Positions 24,581 through 34,643 of a DNA stretch of 60,000 bases are shown here, one piece after another. Below the pieces are notes generated by a model. The model worked only from the letters and a program-made list of their open reading frames with translations. It did not search any database and was not told where the DNA came from. Origin of the DNA: Lineus longissimus (Eukaryota > Nemertea > Pilidiophora > Heteronemertea > Lineidae). Every line of letters starts with the position of its first letter. Position 1 is the stretch's first letter. The translations under genes were made by a program, and so were the position numbers. Location: assembly GCF_910592395.1 (NCBI RefSeq), contig NC_088322.1, positions 15,869,431-15,929,430 on the forward strand, read 5' to 3'.

Positions 24581-25091
24581 AGGAACATGACTACCGTTGA
24601 CCTGTAGGAACATGACTACCGTTGACCTGTAGGAACATGACTACCGTTGACCTGTAGGAGCATGACTACCGTTGACCTGTAGGAACATGACTACCGTTGA
24701 CCTGTAGGAACATGACTACCGTTGACCTGTAGGAACATGACTACCGTTGACCTGTAGGAACATGACTACCGTTGACCTGTAGGAACATGACTACCGTTGA
24801 CCTGTAGGAACATGACTACCGTTGACCTGTAGGAACATGACTACCGTTGACCTGTAGGAACATGACTACCGTTGACCTGTAGGAACATGACTACCGTTGA
24901 CCTGTAGGAACATGACTACCGTTGACCTGTAGGAACATGACTACCGTTGACCTGTAGGAACATGACTACCGTTGACCTGTAGGAACATGACTACCGTTGA
25001 CCTGTAGGAACATGACTACCGTTGACCTGTAGGAACATGACTACCGTTGACCTGTAGGAACATGACTACCGTTGACCTGTAGGAACATGAC
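24571..25091. repeat. Minisatellite, 25-bp unit, 21 copies
   Basis: GTTGACCTGTAGGAACATGA plus CTACC is repeated every 25 bp with almost no variation (one G for A near 24660). Each unit holds one AGGTCA-type half-site on the minus strand. The near identity suggests very recent expansion or assembly-sensitive length. The array ends by running into ACCAAAAAACG. Confidence 0.97.
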
Positions 25092-25171
25092 CAAAAAACG
25101 TAGATAAGTAGTCCCTGTCCTGATTATGGTGGGTCTCTGCTGAGGACAATCAGAGCACATCGAGTAATCAG

Positions 25172-25474
25172 TCAGCGACTGGTCAAGCTCTGGAAAAAGC
25201 TGTTGGAAGCTTGGTGCAGAATACCTGATGGAAGCTTCTCACAGTAACGAAAGAAGCAATTAGTGGTGAAAAATGTCTGAGGTGGTTTTGCAGGGAATGA
25301 GGTTCCTTTTATACTAAACTTGCCCAGCGAATTGCTTATGGAATCATGACTTCTCTCAATGAGAAGAGAAGCAGTTGGTGACAAAACAAGAACTGTAGCC
25401 GTTACTTGATTGGAGGCCCTTCGGACACAAAAGTGGTCATTCAAACTGTTAGCTAGCCAGCTGGTGCTCAACAC
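25172..25474 (-). CDS. Open frame, hypothetical
   Basis: A 100-codon minus-strand frame with Ser-, Asn- and Phe-rich composition and several Cys. A possible donor (CATCAG|GTATTC) lies inside. It sits just left (downstream) of the well-supported terminal exon at 25833-26045, so it would not belong to the same transcript. Weak. Confidence 0.15.
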   Translation of the reverse strand: MLSTSWLANSLNDHFCVRRASNQVTATVLVLSPTASLLIERSHDSISNSLGKFSIKGTSFPAKPPQTFFTTNCFFRYCEKLPSGILHQASNSFFQSLTSR

Positions 25475-25803
25475 ATGACGAAATCTGGACTAAAGTGATA
25501 TCCACAACTCTTAGGTTGCTACACACTTACCAAATAGCGGCAAATCAGAATCTTTGCAAATAACAAAGTACATGTAAAAATTCGGCGGCTTACTGTATCA
25601 AGGGCAAATTCAAAATCGATAAATCTTCCCCATTTCTTGATCGACATTTTCAACGATGAGTGGGCTCAGATTGGATTACTATATTCAATATCTGACTTAG
25701 CGCCTGACGACTGAGATGATATTGATCGCAATTTGAAATGTTTGAACATCGTGAGCGAATCAATAAGAAGAAGTGACTTGGATTACGGGTGCTTCCTCAC
25801 AGC

Positions 25804-25809
25804 TTTATT
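25804..25809 (-). terminator. Poly(A) signal AATAAA
   Basis: AATAAA on the minus strand, 24 nt past the TAA of the exon above and followed by a GTG-containing stretch. Position and context fit cleavage and polyadenylation of that transcript. Confidence 0.45.
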
Positions 25810-25832
25810 CTCACTCAGACATTGATTCAAAA

Positions 25833-26045
25833 TTAATTCTCCATGATGACTCCCGGAATCACTTCAAACAGAACACTCAATACAACTTTCTGCCGATGAT
25901 CTTTGTGCAACTCGGTTGAGACATCAACTTTGGCTAATGAACGTGATCCGCCGAACGTGTTGGAGATGACATGACAGTCAAGGGAAACCTGTTGACGACT
26001 CTGCCTGGGGCTTGTCGGTAGCATGTCGGGAAGCTGGCGGCTCAC
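25833..26045 (-). CDS. Probable 3'-terminal coding exon
   Basis: On the minus strand the frame ends with TAA at 25833 and is followed 24 nt later by AATAAA (25809-25804), the expected arrangement for a last exon with a very short 3' UTR. Codons are strongly RNY-like. The C-terminus reads KVDVSTELHKDHRQKVVLSV and ends FEVIPGVIMEN, an alternation typical of beta strands. Likely acceptors are CAACAG at the VSLDCHV segment or CCCCAG slightly upstream. I do not recognise the family. Upstream exons should lie at higher coordinates. Among ordinary-looking frames here this is one of the best. Confidence 0.45.
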   Translation of the reverse strand: MSRQLPDMLPTSPRQSRQQVSLDCHVISNTFGGSRSLAKVDVSTELHKDHRQKVVLSVLFEVIPGVIMEN

Positions 26046-26743
26046 CCGCTTAACTCAGACACCTACAGCTCGTGGGAAGCCAACTATCATATCATCATCA
26101 GCGTATTTTCTCAAAACGTGAAATATGCAACAAATCAAGCCTACTGTTTTGGAAAAAAGAAGGACTGCTACTGCTCTAGGCTACTGGGCAAGCTACATTC
26201 AGACTTTATTACTGGAAGCAGATTGCAGCTGCTCAATTTTCAGTGTCTAGAGTGATGGGTGGAGGGGAGATACATGTACCTATCATGACATCCCATTCTA
26301 AAATAGGTTCAATTCCGATTCCCGATAACCTCCTTCGTCTGCACATCCCGAACCTTGCTAAGATACGGGTGTCTATCCAGAAATAGATAGTTGTTTCTGG
26401 CGCACAACGTTCCTTTCCTCTAGAATGGATGTTGAGGCAAACCAGTGCCTACAAGTTCAATGTGGTTACCGACGCCTCGCAGAAACTCAATTACAGAAGT
26501 TGATGAATAATTTGCAAGATTCGAGATTGGATCTCCAAGCTTCTAAGAACTCTAAGATATCGTATTCTTCATCGATGTATCTATGACATTCATTCACCAG
26601 TACGACATGATACACAGTATGTAAGATTACATGGTCCATTAATCATAGAAAAATAACACCTCAGACATGGTCCAGGGATTCCTGGAGGCCAGATTCGATT
26701 CAATCTTCATTCATCCTGGCTGATTAATGCATGGGTTGCCAAG

Positions 26744-26830
26744 ATGGCCGCGGCAATGGGCGCCGAAATTATCTTTCTCTGGATTATAAAGAGACCAATC
26801 TCGCAGGTGGTTCCAATCAGTCTGAACTGA
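26744..26830 (+). CDS. Possible first coding exon or small ORF (AAGATGGCCGC start)
   Basis: ATG lies in a strong start context (A at -3, G at +4) inside AAGATGGCCGCGG, which also resembles a YY1 initiator element. The frame encodes MAAAMGAEIIFLWIIKRPIS and ends at TGA after 28 codons. A CAG|GTGGTT could serve as a donor after codon 21. The N-terminus would be membrane-seeking. A transcript start is inference. Confidence 0.25.
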   Translation: MAAAMGAEIIFLWIIKRPISQVVPISLN

Positions 26831-27519
26831 TATGTGGCTTCTTTTATAATTCATGATGAACAATTCTCCTCAAATAGTGACTCCGAGACGCCCACGCAAT
26901 TACTCCAGTAATACATGAGTTTCATTCACTGAAACACATCACTTGGTTGACTGTCAGTTGTAGTTCAATTGCCTAAAAGAAGTTCTCAGTCAGAACCTAA
27001 GCAATTTCACACCACATGAAATCACAAACTGTATCAAAACAGATAAAAATTACCAAAAAACAAACTGCATTTTCGTTGAATTATTCTGCAAATTGCTCGT
27101 CACCAATGAGAAATCTGTCCACATCTTCCTCAGTTTCTATAAGATTCAATCAGGGTTTGTTACGGTCACTTTTTCTTTTTCTCCCTTCTACGAAAAAAGT
27201 CGATATTGCATGACCTGACATGAAAAATTGAATAGTCGTGAGTCACTCTACTGTTTCGCATTGAGATGATTAAATTATGGTCTGCATTATGGATGGATGA
27301 CGTGTCAGCATGCAGGGACCTCACCAAGAGTGTTTACCATGATTCTATCACGATCAAATTCACACCAATGGTAACACGAGAATATTTTCAGTTGGAACAA
27401 TCAAATGTTTGCTGACTGAGATGAACTGAGTTATGCATTGCGAGAGACAAAGTGATGATAAAAGACATTCCCACTCAGAGACATCTGATGTTTTGGGCCT
27501 CGGGCAGAGGGAAAGTGCC

Positions 27520-27702
27520 TTAGTTCATAGGCCTGTCAAAGAAGTCAACAATCTTAACAAGAGGCCCATGGGTCTTGGGCTCAGCTGATTGTATCCCGTT
27601 ATCTTCTGTATATGAGTCCAGCAATGAAAACGTTAAGTAAACAGAACACATCTTGACACAATTTCCATAAAAGATGTACTCGGCAAGATTAAAGTCCCGC
27701 AT
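27520..27702 (-). CDS. Open frame with dispersed-repeat core
   Basis: A 60-codon minus frame with own ATG, starting MRDFNLAEYIFYGNCVKMCS. Its 3' half overlaps AACAAGAGGCCCATGGG (plus strand, about 27556-27572). From memory that core occurs in dispersed repeats of molluscs and relatives, so this frame may be repeat-derived rather than a gene. Confidence 0.2.
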   Translation of the reverse strand: MRDFNLAEYIFYGNCVKMCSVYLTFSLLDSYTEDNGIQSAEPKTHGPLVKIVDFFDRPMN

Positions 27703-28569
27703 AATTGCGACCGGCTACATCAAAGAAGTACCGCTTCCTACCTGGATCATTGCTTTTATCATAATCTTCGATATTAAAAATACTCACCTGAAAAGATAAG
27801 AGATAAGCAAACATGAGACAAAAGAATAATTTCACTTTAAAACTGCGGCAGATTTACAAAATTAGAATAAATCCAAGGCCAAAACGAACGTCACTGCTCT
27901 AAAAATGTATATTTGGTACATTTGAAGGTTGTGAGCAGCAGTTCATAAAGACAAAACTGGATTCTAACAAAAAAAAAACACTTGAAATTGCGGCTGCTCA
28001 TTCGAAATTAGCATAAAATGGGTTGGTGAAGATGTTTTTCATTTAAATACATGTATCTGGTATATTTAGTTATATTTATTGACGTTCTAAGAGAAGGAAA
28101 AGATAAGGGATTATTTTGGAACAATTTGTATAGATTTTAAAACAAACCGACGCACTTACAAAGATGACCGTTTTTAAATATGGAGATTACAGAGACAATT
28201 TGAGTGATACTTGGTCACTTGGTCATGATCAAACCACCATTGCTTTGGGGCGACCATCTAAAGACTTATGATTGATACAGCTCAGAGACACTTTTTATGG
28301 GACACACTGTATCTTGCACTCTTACAATGTCAAAGACACACATGGATAACGTGTAGATAGAGCACAGTTATTCCAGGTCTACCAAATGAAACATATGAAT
28401 TAAACATTATACAAAGTAAGGAACACCTTATTGCCAAACCTATCAGTTCATTACATTTAGTAGATTTCCTCAATAATTACTTTCAACCAACAATGCTGAA
28501 AACACATGTGCATTTATGCACAGCGCCCCAATGAAATGTACAGATAAGTTGAGTATCATTTAGGTGAGG

Positions 28570-28778
28570 CAGACCAACTGCGGATGGTTTAATCTTTAGC
28601 TTTATATTCTGTTGGGACGCCGTAAATAAGGTTTTATTCTCCGAGAGTTCTCCATCAGTTATGGTATTGTACTTTGATGTTTATTGCTGGGTTTCATTAT
28701 TAACAATAACGTTAATGGCAATAAACCGTAGTCGAGGTAAATAGGCCAACTGTGGATGGTTTAATCTTTAGCAATGAA
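28570..28778. repeat. 28-bp direct repeats flanking ~150 bp
   Basis: CCAACTGYGGATGGTTTAAT, continuing CTTTAGC, occurs at about 28570-28600 and again at about 28747-28776. It might mark a duplicated segment or a repeat-element monomer. A tRNA-like stretch follows directly to the right. Confidence 0.6.
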
Positions 28779-28816
28779 AGCAGAAACACCAACTAGAATC
28801 TCAGTTAAGGTCGTAA

Positions 28817-28915
28817 CAATTGAGGAAAGCGGGTTGAGTTGTGGGTATCGAACCCATGACACTTGCATTAAGACTCCCTCATCTTAACAACTCGACCAGA
28901 TCTCATCGCATCATG
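28817..28915 (-). repeat. tRNA-derived SINE-like remnant
   Basis: Read on the minus strand, an A-box-like TGGTCGAGTTGTTAAG is followed about 40 nt later by a B-box GGGTTCGATACCC, the internal Pol III promoter arrangement, most like tRNA-Ser/Leu. The acceptor stem does not pair, so this is not a functional tRNA; a SINE head or tRNA pseudogene is likely. Confidence 0.5.
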
Positions 28916-29407
28916 TACAGTGTGACAGGTCGCGTTCAAAGAGTGCCTTATTCATCAACAAAGCGTGAATCAACAGTGACCTCCGATGTACTTTAAGACC
29001 TTTGATGTGGTTTTATCAATCAATCATAATCCTCTGCTTAATTTATAGGCCGATTTGAATGCGAACTTCATGAAAGATATTAAAGATAAAACTCAATGGA
29101 CTTTCCAATGTATCCTGTCATCTCAAAAATATTTGAAAAGATAAAACATTGACGCGGCCCGATGTGCTCAGACTAATTCAATGAAGCCGCCACTGAAAGT
29201 CTTTGCCAAGTCCCAACGGGATAAACATCATTCATTCTCTTTCCAACCAATGAGATTATGTTTGAAAATCCTAATCACTTCGAAAAATCTTCCAAACAAG
29301 TCAAAAGGATGACATGGTGACGGGGGACTGAGATTTAAGGACACAGTAGAGAGGGTATGAGCATTCTACTTGTTGGGTTCATTGACTTGAACTCAGTGGG
29401 TGGTTCA

Positions 29408-29462
29408 TGTGGTCTGGTTGTTAAGTTGTCAAACTCGTATTGAGATCGATACTCGACACCAA
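29408..29462 (+). repeat. Possible second tRNA-like remnant
   Basis: TGGTCTGGTTGTTAAGTTG followed by GAGATCGATACTC resembles A- and B-boxes with mismatches, and its A-box word resembles that of the remnant at 28817-28915. Weak. Confidence 0.25.
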
Positions 29463-29949
29463 CACATCAAAGCACTTGTCACCACAAAATTATTTTATTC
29501 GTACGCGATATCGCTCATGCATGACAGATCTTGGTTGTCGTATTCGCAGTTAATCTGGCAAATGGAATGGGTGACGGGTGATGACATAATACACTGTTAC
29601 CACTGCTGCCTGCCTGAACAACTGCCAAAGTGATCACCACGATTAGTTATGCATGAACGAACTCGCGTACGCATAAAACATTTTTTTCTTTGTTCGGAGA
29701 CTGTGGGTGCCCTTGTACCAGAAAGGACTAAACACCTTGTTAGAAACCACCATGCAAAACCACACATGCATAACTTCCCAAGAGCGGACGGAGAATCAGG
29801 AACCCATCTGCTCTGCTGCTGCGAAAAATGGTTGCGAATACCTCGTGTTTAACGTCTCACTGGCTTCGCCGTATTCATTGATAATTGACAAGTCACGGAA
29901 TAATCGGGGCTCGGCACCATTAAACGTTCATTGATAATCAATCATTTAA

Positions 29950-32160
29950 AATTTCTGATCGATGATGTTGGCATCTTTCACGAATCAATGACGAGAAAAG
30001 ATGTTGATGATTTCGTCAGGTGGAATGCAAGTAAAAACTTAGAGGTTCACCCCTCCCGACTCTCGTATAGTGTTTTGAGTCCTCTTGTCAACCTTATCTA
30101 ATTATGGCCTAAACACATTACGAAATAAGCCAAATGATTTAGATATATGGTTTGGAAGAAGTATTTCATTGCACATACCCACTCAATAACAAAACACTGC
30201 TAATCAGAATAACCAAAAAGCAGTTTCATTATTAGATGAGCCTTTCAGCTGTAATTAGTGGAGACGCTACTTTAATTACAAGGACAAAGTGCTCTTTCTT
30301 TCAAAGTCAAGACGCTTCCAGGCCAAACCAACCCATATCCATATTGCTGGCCAACTAATAAACGTGGTTTATATCACGGCCCCTGGCGTATCCCATCAGC
30401 GTTCCTTTTACTTACCTCTACCCCTGATTGATGATGATATAACGAGTAACTCGATTATCTTACCGCTCGTATAAGATGTCTGATTAAGATAAGGAAATGG
30501 CGCAACACAACTTTTTTTCTAAAAAATTTCCTGATATATATTTTTTTCATTGGCCGCTGCTTACTTATGTTGCGAACGGCAATATCTTCTTTTGATGATT
30601 AATGGTGTTGCCCGCCGCAACTATTCTGATGGGTTTGGAGACTTCCATAGTTCTATTGTAAGAAATGCAAAGAGGAATGTCTCAAGATATAGAAATAAGA
30701 GCTTTTTGTTCCATTCACCGGTCATTATTGCTGCAAAGGACGAAAAAAGATCTCTCATCTGTGAGTTCTGGCCCAAGTCCGAGTAATTAGGCCAATAAAC
30801 CAAATTGGTGCCTAACCGTAGTAGCACGCAAAACACTCATCCCACCTTGAAGGAGGAATGCACCCTGAGAAAATCACCTACAAGTGCAGAGTGAACGCTG
30901 TGGAAGAAGGAGAATCTGGGAGTAAAACCGGTCACCTCTGGCCTGGGTACAGGTTGAATGGGTTCTGGTCGCAGGCTCTAGTGACGCTCCCCTCAGCTTA
31001 TGCAATAAATGTCGCAAGTCACTGCAACAAAAACGAGCCGTCTTTGGATATCCTGCCGCTGCCGTTTTATTTCGCATGAGCGACCACTGCAACTTTAAAT
31101 GCCAATGCTTTCCTGTCCTTCCTGACAACCCGTCAATATCACTTACCGAGCGTATAAAAATACTCAATGATCGATTTGGTGTGTTTGTCTAAGAGAGTAG
31201 AACATGAAACCACAAAGTTGGAACTGATGTTCTTGGTAGATGGACGAGAGGAGGGGGTCTATATGGTTGTTATCATAAACATGGTAATGGTTCATTTTTA
31301 ACTTGGTGTCTTTGTGCAAGTTAGCAACTTATGGCTTGCACGAAGAGGGAGAGAAGCGCACTTGAGGCTAGCTCGGGGGCGAAGAAGCACACGCCTGATT
31401 GGTTGGCATCAAAAACTACACCGGGAAGGTACCTTGTTTCCTTAGTACATATCAGGAGGAGATCATGCGTCCCTCGCTGGTGGGAAGAGGGCAAACTGGG
31501 AAATCTATTCAGTGAGCCCGAAATCAGTGTTGTGAAATCGTATTTTTGATCATTGGTATTTTGATGATACAAGTGACTTTGGTGCTTGACTTGATGAAAT
31601 GACAGGACAGCCTTAGGACATTGCATGGTCTTACTGACATCTCTCTGTGCGAAATGCAACTTTAAAAGGAGTGGTCAGAATGCCACGTTTGAGGAGCAGT
31701 CAATCTGTGTATAGTGCTGAAAGGTATTTTGTGCTCCGACTGCTGTTGTTGACTTTGTACGATGCAGAGAAAACAACAGAAAGAACCACTAAATTGGCAT
31801 TCTAATACGCTAACTGGAACATATTCATGTTATATATCAGTAATTTGAAAGAAGTAGGTATGATGAAAATACACGCATTAATAATTCAGAAATGAGATTT
31901 AGAATAGCGATTCTACCACAAATGCACACCACACTCACACACTTCGCTGCAGGTAAAAAATATCCAAACCCAATTTGTTCTATCTCTTCCTTCAGCTACT
32001 CCTCAGCCTTCGAGAAGATTGCACTCTCTTTAAATTAAAAATTCATAACCAAGGATAGTGTAAAGAAACCAGCCAGGCAGTTTTTTATCGCCTTTGAGCA
32101 AGGTTTAATGGATTCGGTGAAAAAACTGGGAAAGAAACAGCCATTCAAGCTGATCACGTG
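29950..32160. other. No supported gene
   Basis: Several frames of 60-110 codons overlap on opposite strands (30.5-31.7 kb) without motifs, start context or good splice sites. I cannot choose among them. Confidence 0.3.
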
Positions 32161-32172
32161 TAAAAGGGATCC

Positions 32173-34010
32173 GAGATTGTCTTGTTCTGTTTCGTGACCA
32201 GAGGTATTACCAATAGGCTGAGGGATAGTATCAGTGGTTAGATGTCAGACTCATTCGGAGATTGTCTTGTTCTGTTTCGTGACCAGAGGTATTACCAATA
32301 GGCTGAGGGTTGTATCAGTGGTTAGATGTCAGACTCATTCGGAGATTGTCTTGTTCTGTTTCGTGACCAGAGGTATTACCAATAGGCTGAGGGTTGTATC
32401 AGTGGTTAGATGTCAGACTCATTCGGAGATTGTCTTGTTCTGTTTCGTGACCAGAGGTATTACCAATAGGCTGAGGGATAGTGTCAGTGGTTAGATGTCA
32501 GACTCATTCGGAGATTGTCTTGTTCTGTTTCGTGACCAGAGGTATTACCAATAGGCTGAGGGATAGTATCAGTGGTTAGATGTCAGACTCATTCGGAGAT
32601 TGTCTTGTTCTGTTTCGTGACCAGAGGTATTACCAATAGGCTGAGGGATAGTATCAGTGGTTAGATGTCAGACTCATTCGGAGATTGTCTTGTTCTGTTT
32701 CGTGACCAGAGGTATTACCAATAGGCTGAGGGATAGTATCAGTGGTTAGATGTCAGACTCATTCGGAGATTGTCTTGTTCTGTGTCGTGACCAGAGGTAT
32801 TACCAATAGGCTGAGGGATAGTATCAGTGGTTAGATGTCAGACTCATTCAGAGATTGTCTTGTTCTGTTTCGTGACCAGAGGTATTACCAATAGGCTGAG
32901 GGATAGTATCAGTGGTTAGATGTCAGACTCATTCGGAGATTGTCTTGTTCTGTTTCGTGACCAGAGGTATTACCAATAGGCTGAGAGATAGTATCAGTGG
33001 TTAGATGTCAGACTCATTCGGAGATTGTCTTGTTCTGTGTCGTGACCAGAGGTATTACCAATAGGCTGAGGGATAGTATCAGTGGTCAGATGTCAGACTC
33101 ATTCGGAGATAGTCTTGTTCTGTTTCGTGACCAGAGGTATTACCAATAGGCTGAGGGATAGTATCAGTGGTTAGATGTCAGACTCATTCGGAGATTGTCT
33201 TGTTCTGTTTCGTGACCAGAGGTATTACCAATAGGCTGAGGGATAGTATCAGTGGTTAGATGTCAGACTCATTCGGAGATTGTCTTGTTCTGTTTGGTGA
33301 CCAGAGGTATTACCAATAGGCTGAGAGATAGTATCAGTGGTTAGATGTCAGACTCATTCGGAGATTGTCTTGTTCTGTATCGTGACCAGAGGTATTACCA
33401 ATAGGCTGAGGGATAGTATCAGTGGTTAGATGTCAGACTCATTCGGAGATTGTCTTGTTCTGTGTCGTGACCAGAGGTATTACCAATAGGCTGAGGGATA
33501 GTATCAGTGGTTAGATGTCAGACTCATTCGGAGATTGTCTTGTTCTGTGTCGTGACCAGAGGTATTACCAATAGGCTGAGGGATAGTATCAGTGGTTAGA
33601 TGTCAGACTCATTCGGAGATTGTCTTGTTCTGTTTCGTGACCAGAGGTATTACCAATAGGCTGAGGGATAGTATCAGTGGTTAGATGTCAGACTCATTCG
33701 GAGATTGTCTTGTTCTGTTTCGTGACCAGAGGTATTACCAATAGGCTGAGGGATAGTATCAGTGGTTAGATGTCAGACTCATTCGGAGATTGTCTTGTTC
33801 TGTGTCGTGACCAGAGGTATCACCAATAGGCTGAGGGATAGTATCAGTGGTTAGATGTCAGACTCATTCGGAGATTGTCTTGTTCTGTTTCGTGACCAGA
33901 GGTATTACCAATAGGCTGAGGGATAGTATCAGTGGTTAGATGTCAGACTCATTCGGAGATTGTCTTGTTCTGTGTCGTGACCAGAGGTATTACAAATAGG
34001 CTGAGGGATA
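32173..34010. repeat. 85-bp satellite, left block (~21.6 copies)
   Basis: The unit runs GAGATTGTCTTGTTCTG ... CGTGACCAGAGGTATTACC ... AATAGGCTGAGGGATAGTATC ... AGTGGTTAGATGTCAGACTC. Spacing is 85 bp, with a few 83-84-bp units near the left end (GAGGGTTGTATC). Variable sites are TGTTTCG/TGTGTCG/TGTATCG and GGTTAGA/GGTCAGA. The stretch TAGTATCAGTGGTTAGA resembles a tRNA A-box and GTTTCGTGACC matches a B-box at 8 of 11 positions, so a tRNA-derived origin of the unit is possible but unproven. Confidence 0.97.
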
Positions 34011-34467
34011 TTCTAAAATACCTTGGTACCGTAAAGTCAACTTTTAAATGGAAAATGCATAAGCCTCGTTCTGAGAGTGGAGTGTTTTGGACACGCAACC
34101 AAGATGCTCTACCAAAGTTCCCTCGGGATGCACTAAAATGTGGAACCATGCACACAGCTCACTTCAGAAGTTTGAGGCTCTCAAAACACTGCTTCAAACA
34201 CAAATCAGCCAAGGAAGCATCAACCACCCTAAGTTTTTTAATGAGCACTACACATATTTGCTGAGAAAAACGCTCCAAATAGCCCATTTGCGCGGATTTT
34301 AGCGTCACTTGAGCGAGCCGATCCGGACTTCCTATACGGGCTGCCGTAACATAATGTAAACAACGGCGCTACCGGCGCTCCGGGCAGGCGATGGATGGAA
34401 TTTGCCAAATTCGCACATATTCAAGTTATTTCGTGGCCTATCTTTTTAAGTTTGAGGTATTTTAGAA
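34011..34467. mobile_element. MITE-like element with 12-bp TIRs and TA duplication
   Basis: The segment starts TTCTAAAATACC and ends GGTATTTTAGAA, perfect 12-bp inverted repeats, and is flanked by TA on both sides (34009-34010 and 34468-34469). A TA target duplication is typical of Tc1/mariner-type elements. It is 457 bp, too short for a transposase, and none is visible. The right part is CpG-rich (34300-34390). Confidence 0.6.
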
Positions 34468-34471
34468 TAGA

Positions 34472-34637
34472 AATTGAACCCTCGGCTTCGGACCTTGGTT
34501 GAGTTACCAAGACACTCTCGGGTGGAGCTAAAATTTCGTCCAAACCCTCGCCTGTCGGCTCGGGTTTGGACTGTATTTTAGCTCCACCCTCGAGTGTCTT
34601 GGTAACTCAACCAAGGTCCTCCGCCTCGGGTTCAATT
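34472..34637. mobile_element. Foldback element, ~165 bp
   Basis: A long inverted repeat: the left arm AATTGAACCC...GGACCTTGGTTGAGTTACC...GGTGGAGCTAAAAT pairs with the right arm ATTTTAGCTCCACC...GGTAACTCAACCAAGGTCC...GGGTTCAATT. Inner arms CGTCCAAACCC / GGGTTTGGACTG continue the stem to a loop near 34550. It lies directly beside the MITE-like element, and together they fill the gap in the 85-bp array. Confidence 0.8.
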
Positions 34638-34643
34638 CCTTAA

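Noticed and set aside
28817-28915. Functional tRNA-Ser or tRNA-Leu gene
   Set aside because: Internal promoter boxes are present but the acceptor stem does not pair and the anticodon arm is poor.
30550-31660. Overlapping frames on both strands as genes
   Set aside because: No start context, splice sites or motifs favour any of them.
32234-32494. 86-codon repeat frame in the 85-bp satellite
   Set aside because: It exists only over a few shortened units and breaks in the rest of the array.
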